DNA of 8,130 nucleotides from NCBI GenBank assembly GCA_902491055.1, contig CABUGI010000083.1, positions 1 to 8,130 on the forward strand. The letters are read 5' to 3'. The position numbers and the translations under genes are program-made. This stretch comes from an uncultured Collinsella sp. GTDB lineage: Bacteria; Actinomycetota; Coriobacteriia; Coriobacteriales; Coriobacteriaceae. Under the pieces are notes generated by a model. The model worked only from the letters and a program-made list of their open reading frames with translations. It made no database searches and was not told the DNA's origin. Below are positions 5,229-8,130 of this stretch, one piece after another (the first letter of the stretch is position 1; the number at the start of each line of letters is the position of its first letter).

Positions 5229-7886
5229 ATGAGTGCTGACTACCCGTCAATGACTACGGCCGAGATTCGCTCCAAGTTCCTCAACTTCTTTGAGGAGCGC
5301 GGTCTTAAGCTCTATCCTTCTTCGTCCCTCGTCCCCGACGATCCTTCACTGCTGCTTGCCAACGCCGGCATGAACCAGTTTAAGGAGTACTACCAGGGCA
5401 AGAAGACCATGAAGGAGATTGGCGCGATCTCCTGCCAGAAGTGCGTCCGCACCAACGACATCGACTGCATCGGCGAGGACGGCCGTCACCTGTCGTTCTT
5501 CGAGATGCTCGGCGATTTCTCTTTTGGCGGCGTCTCCAAGGAGCAGGCTTGCGCTTGGGCCTTTGAGCTCATCACCAAGGAGTTCAAGCTGCCGCTCGAC
5601 CGCCTGTACTTTACCGTCTTTACCGAGGACGATGAGACCCATGACGTGTGGCGCTCCCTGGGCGTTGCCGAGGACCACATCTCCCGCTTGGGCGAGGACG
5701 ACAACTTCTGGGCCGCTGGCCCCACCGGCCCCTGCGGTCCGTGCTCCGAGATCTACTTTGACATGGGCGAGGAGGTCGGTTGCGGCAGCCCCGACTGCAA
5801 GCCCGGCTGCGACTGCGACCGCTTCCTTGAGTTCTGGAACCTCGTGTTTACCCAGTACGACCGCCAGGAGGACGGCTCCATGCCGGAGCTGCTACACCGT
5901 AACCTCGATACGGGCATGGGTCTGGAGCGCATGGCCGCCATCATGCAGCACAAGACCGCCAACTACGACGGCGATCTGATGCAGCACCTCATCAAGCTCG
6001 GTGAGGAGATCAGCGGCAAGACCTATGACGCCGACGATTACTCCGGCGCCAGCCGCTCCCTGCGCATCATCGCCGACCACTCCCGTGCCGTCGACTTTAT
6101 GATCTCGGACGGCATCCTGCCCGGTAACGAGGGCCGCGAGTACGTCCTTCGCCGTCTGCTCCGCCGCGCCGTGTTCCACGGCCGCCTGCTGGGCATCGAG
6201 GGCGCCTTCCTGACCAAGTTCATCGACGAGGTTAACGCTCAGATGGGCGAGGCCTATCCCGAGCTGCTCAAGAACGTCGCGCTCGTTAAGGGTATTGTCG
6301 CCTCCGAGGAGGAGCGCTTCTCCACGACGCTCGACAACGGTCGCGTCTACCTGGATGAGGCCCTGGCAGCGCTTGCCGAGGGTGCTGCGCTTCCGGGCGA
6401 TGTTGCCTTTAAGCTGCACGACACCTTTGGTTTCCCCATCGACCTGACCGTCGAGATCGCCGGCACCGCTGGTCACGACGTCGACATGGACGGCTTCACT
6501 GCCTGCATGGAGGACCAGAAGGCCCGCGCTCGTGCCAACGCCAAGGGCGATGCCTGGGGCAGCTTCAACGACGTGTGGGTCGAGCTTTCCGACAAGGTCG
6601 CTGCGACCGATTTCGATGGCTATGACAACGACGTCATCGAGGGCGCCAAGGTAGTCGCCATCGTTCGCAACGGCGAGTCCGTCGAGTCCGCTGCCGCCGG
6701 CGAGGACGTCGAGGTCGTGCTCGACCGCACCCCGTTCTATGCCGAGATGGGTGGCCAGCAAGGCGATGCCGGCAAGCTTTCCGCTGAGGGCGTTGTTCTG
6801 ACCGTTGTCGACACCAAGAACCACAACGGCCTGTATGCCCACGTCGCGCACGTTGCCGATGGTACGCTGACTGTCGGTGCCGATGTTACCGCCGCGCTCG
6901 ACGCTGAGCGCCGTGGCTTCCTGCGCCGCAACCACACCGCCACGCACCTGCTCGACGCTGCCCTTAAGCAGGTCCTGGGCGAGCACGTCTCCCAGGCCGG
7001 CTCGCTGGTGACGCCCGAGCACCTGCGCTTTGACTTTACGCACTTCGAGGCTCTGTCCTTCGAGCAGCTCAAGGCTGTCGAGGACCTGGTCAACCAGCAG
7101 ATCTTCGCTTCCAAGCCGGTCGTGACCCGTGTCATGGGCATCGATGAGGCTAAGGCTGCCGGCGCTGTCGCTCTGTTTGGAGAGAAGTACGGCGATGTCG
7201 TCCGCGTCGTCTCCGTGGGCGCCGAGGACCAGCCGTTCTCCCGCGAGCTCTGTGGTGGCACCCATGCCGCCAATACCGCCGAGATTGGCCTGTTCAAGAT
7301 CATTTCCGAGTCCTCCACGGGCTCCAATGTCCGCCGTATCGAGGCCGTGACCTCTAAGGGTGCCCTCGACTACATGGCCGACCGCCTGGCGCTCGTTGAC
7401 GCCGCCGCCGCTGCGCTCAAGTGCCGCGTCGACGAGGTTCCCGCCCGCGTGGAGAACCTGCAGGCCGAGCTGCGCGAGACGTCCAACAAGCTCAAAAAGG
7501 CTCTGACCGGTGGCTCCTCCGACGCCATTTCCAGTGCCATCGAGGGTGCTGTCGAGCTCGGCGGCTACAAGCTAGTCGTTGCTGAGCTCCAGGGCCTTGA
7601 GGCTGCCGACCTGCGCAACGTATGGGATACCGTGCATCAGAAGGTCGCCGGCCCTGTCGCTTGTGTCGTCGCCAGCGTGACTGAGAAGGGCACTCCGGCC
7701 CTGCTCGCTGCCGGCTCCGATGACGCCGTCAAGGCCGGTTTCCACGCCGGTAACGTGATCAAGCAGATCGCGGGTCTGGTCGACGGTCGCGGTGGCGGTC
7801 GTCCCAACATGGCCCAGGCCGGTGGCAAGAATGCTGCCGGCATCGCCGATGCCCTCGCGGCCGCTAAGACCGCGCTCGGCGCCTAA
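5229..7886 (+). CDS. alaS: Alanine--tRNA ligase (alanyl-tRNA synthetase)
   Basis: The enzyme activates alanine with ATP and charges tRNA-Ala in the cytoplasm; its editing domain clears mischarged Ser- and Gly-tRNA-Ala. From ATG 5229 it has 885 residues, normal for a full-length bacterial AlaRS. The class II catalytic core shows ANAGMNQFK (44-52), then CVRTNDID (72-79) and GRHLSFFEMLGDFSFGG (85-101). LDTGMGLERM (226-235) is motif 3. An insertion at 183-197 holds Cys185, 190, 194 and 196, as in many Gram-positive AlaRS, and could bind a metal. The editing domain carries zinc-site residues HTATH (His569, His573) and CGGTH (Cys675, His679). The C-terminal C-Ala domain ends in a glycine-rich GRGGGRPNMAQAGG stretch. 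All hallmarks are intact. Codon use is more strongly C-ending than in the flanking genes, as expected for high expression. It stands after a terminator with its own promoter, and ruvX follows after 17 bases. Confidence 0.98.
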   Translation: MSADYPSMTTAEIRSKFLNFFEERGLKLYPSSSLVPDDPSLLLANAGMNQFKEYYQGKKTMKEIGAISCQKCVRTNDIDCIGEDGRHLSFFEMLGDFSFGGVSKEQACAWAFELITKEFKLPLDRLYFTVFTEDDETHDVWRSLGVAEDHISRLGEDDNFWAAGPTGPCGPCSEIYFDMGEEVGCGSPDCKPGCDCDRFLEFWNLVFTQYDRQEDGSMPELLHRNLDTGMGLERMAAIMQHKTANYDGDLMQHLIKLGEEISGKTYDADDYSGASRSLRIIADHSRAVDFMISDGILPGNEGREYVLRRLLRRAVFHGRLLGIEGAFLTKFIDEVNAQMGEAYPELLKNVALVKGIVASEEERFSTTLDNGRVYLDEALAALAEGAALPGDVAFKLHDTFGFPIDLTVEIAGTAGHDVDMDGFTACMEDQKARARANAKGDAWGSFNDVWVELSDKVAATDFDGYDNDVIEGAKVVAIVRNGESVESAAAGEDVEVVLDRTPFYAEMGGQQGDAGKLSAEGVVLTVVDTKNHNGLYAHVAHVADGTLTVGADVTAALDAERRGFLRRNHTATHLLDAALKQVLGEHVSQAGSLVTPEHLRFDFTHFEALSFEQLKAVEDLVNQQIFASKPVVTRVMGIDEAKAAGAVALFGEKYGDVVRVVSVGAEDQPFSRELCGGTHAANTAEIGLFKIISESSTGSNVRRIEAVTSKGALDYMADRLALVDAAAAALKCRVDEVPARVENLQAELRETSNKLKKALTGGSSDAISSAIEGAVELGGYKLVVAELQGLEAADLRNVWDTVHQKVAGPVACVVASVTEKGTPALLAAGSDDAVKAGFHAGNVIKQIAGLVDGRGGGRPNMAQAGGKNAAGIADALAAAKTALGA

Positions 7887-7903
7887 GAATCTAAGAAGTC
7901 GCT

Positions 7904-8130
7904 GTGGTTGCGCTCGCGCTGGACATAGGGGAGACCAGGATTGGCATCGCCGTCTCGAGCCGTGATGGCAAGATGGCGATGCCTGTCAAGGTGCTTCCGG
8001 CTGCCGAGGTCACCGGTATGGCCAAGACGTTCCGCTACCTGGTTGAGGACTATGAGCCCGACATCCTGGTAAGCGGACGTCCCCTGACCATGGCCGGTGA
8101 GCCCGGCCCTCAGGCCGAGCGCGTTGCCGC
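7904..8130 (+). CDS. ruvX: Putative pre-16S rRNA nuclease / Holliday junction resolvase-like RuvX (YqgF), N-terminal part
   Basis: The first 75 residues are visible and the frame is still open at the window edge. The start MVALALDIGETRIGIAVS carries the RNase H-fold motif DxGxxRxGxA, with Asp7 as the expected catalytic metal ligand. The stretch DILVSGRPLTMAGEPGPQAE (about 54-73) matches the family's usual IVVGLPLxMDGSxGxxA region, with slight changes. Family members process the 5' end of 16S rRNA in Escherichia coli and have been proposed to resolve Holliday junctions. The GTG start is chosen because an in-frame TAA lies at 7892-7894 and no other start codon comes between. The ribosome site is weak (AAGAAG, 7893-7898). 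It lies 17 bases after the alaS stop with no terminator, so cotranscription with alaS is likely, matching the usual actinobacterial alaS-ruvX order. Confidence 0.92.
   Translation, partial: MVALALDIGETRIGIAVSSRDGKMAMPVKVLPAAEVTGMAKTFRYLVEDYEPDILVSGRPLTMAGEPGPQAERVA

Noticed and set aside
5781..5820. Cysteine-rich insertion in AlaRS as a novel metal site
   Set aside because: Cys-containing insertions at this point, between the GPCSEI motif and the FWNLVFTQ motif, are usual in many Gram-positive AlaRS proteins.
5892..7265. Open frame of over 450 codons on the - strand inside alaS
   Set aside because: alaS is full length with all catalytic and editing motifs. Strong C-ending codon use removes stops from the opposite strand, and the translation is a low-complexity Val/Leu/Asp/Gly mixture.

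Overview
The window is a gene-dense, GC-rich bacterial chromosome segment with every gene on the + strand. Codons favour C or G at the third position, most strongly in alaS. Gene order and protein style fit an actinobacterial host, most likely class Coriobacteriia (Collinsella or Olsenella-like). That placement is inferred from memory of related genomes, not from a marker gene. I see no mobile element, CRISPR array, tRNA or rRNA. No stretch over 300 bases lacks a gene, and no complete gene shows a frameshift.

Layout. (1) 1-411: the C-terminal part of a dGTP triphosphohydrolase-family protein, cut by the window edge. (2) 473-1822: rarA (mgsA), a AAA+ ATPase acting at stalled replication forks. 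(3) 1923-5076: a tightly packed four-gene unit. It encodes a membrane-anchored DUF948-like coiled-coil protein, a small degenerate RsbW/SpoIIAB-like protein, a SigB/SigF-type sigma factor and an AI-2E-family membrane protein. Junctions are an 8-nt overlap, a 1-nt gap and a 4-nt ATGA overlap, and a strong intrinsic terminator at 5127-5156 closes the unit. (4) 5229-7886: alaS, complete, with its own promoter between terminator and start. (5) 7904-8130: the start of ruvX (yqgF), cut by the window edge and probably cotranscribed with alaS.

How the parts relate. rarA, a DUF948 gene, alaS and ruvX form a familiar actinobacterial neighbourhood of replication, translation and Holliday-junction/RNA-processing genes. 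Here a regulatory cassette (RsbW-like protein, sigma factor, AI-2E transporter) lies inside that block and is translationally linked to the DUF948 gene.

The most interesting point is the RsbW-like protein. It keeps the size and predicted fold region of an anti-sigma factor next to its presumed target sigma gene. It lacks the asparagine of the N box and the glycine-rich ATP-lid motifs, is cysteine-rich, and has no STAS-type antagonist (RsbV/SpoIIAA) beside it. This suggests a sigma switch that does not work by ordinary ATP-dependent partner switching. A GGGGTA element ahead of the unit resembles the -10 box of SigB-type promoters and could mean autoregulation, but its -35 spacing does not fit well.
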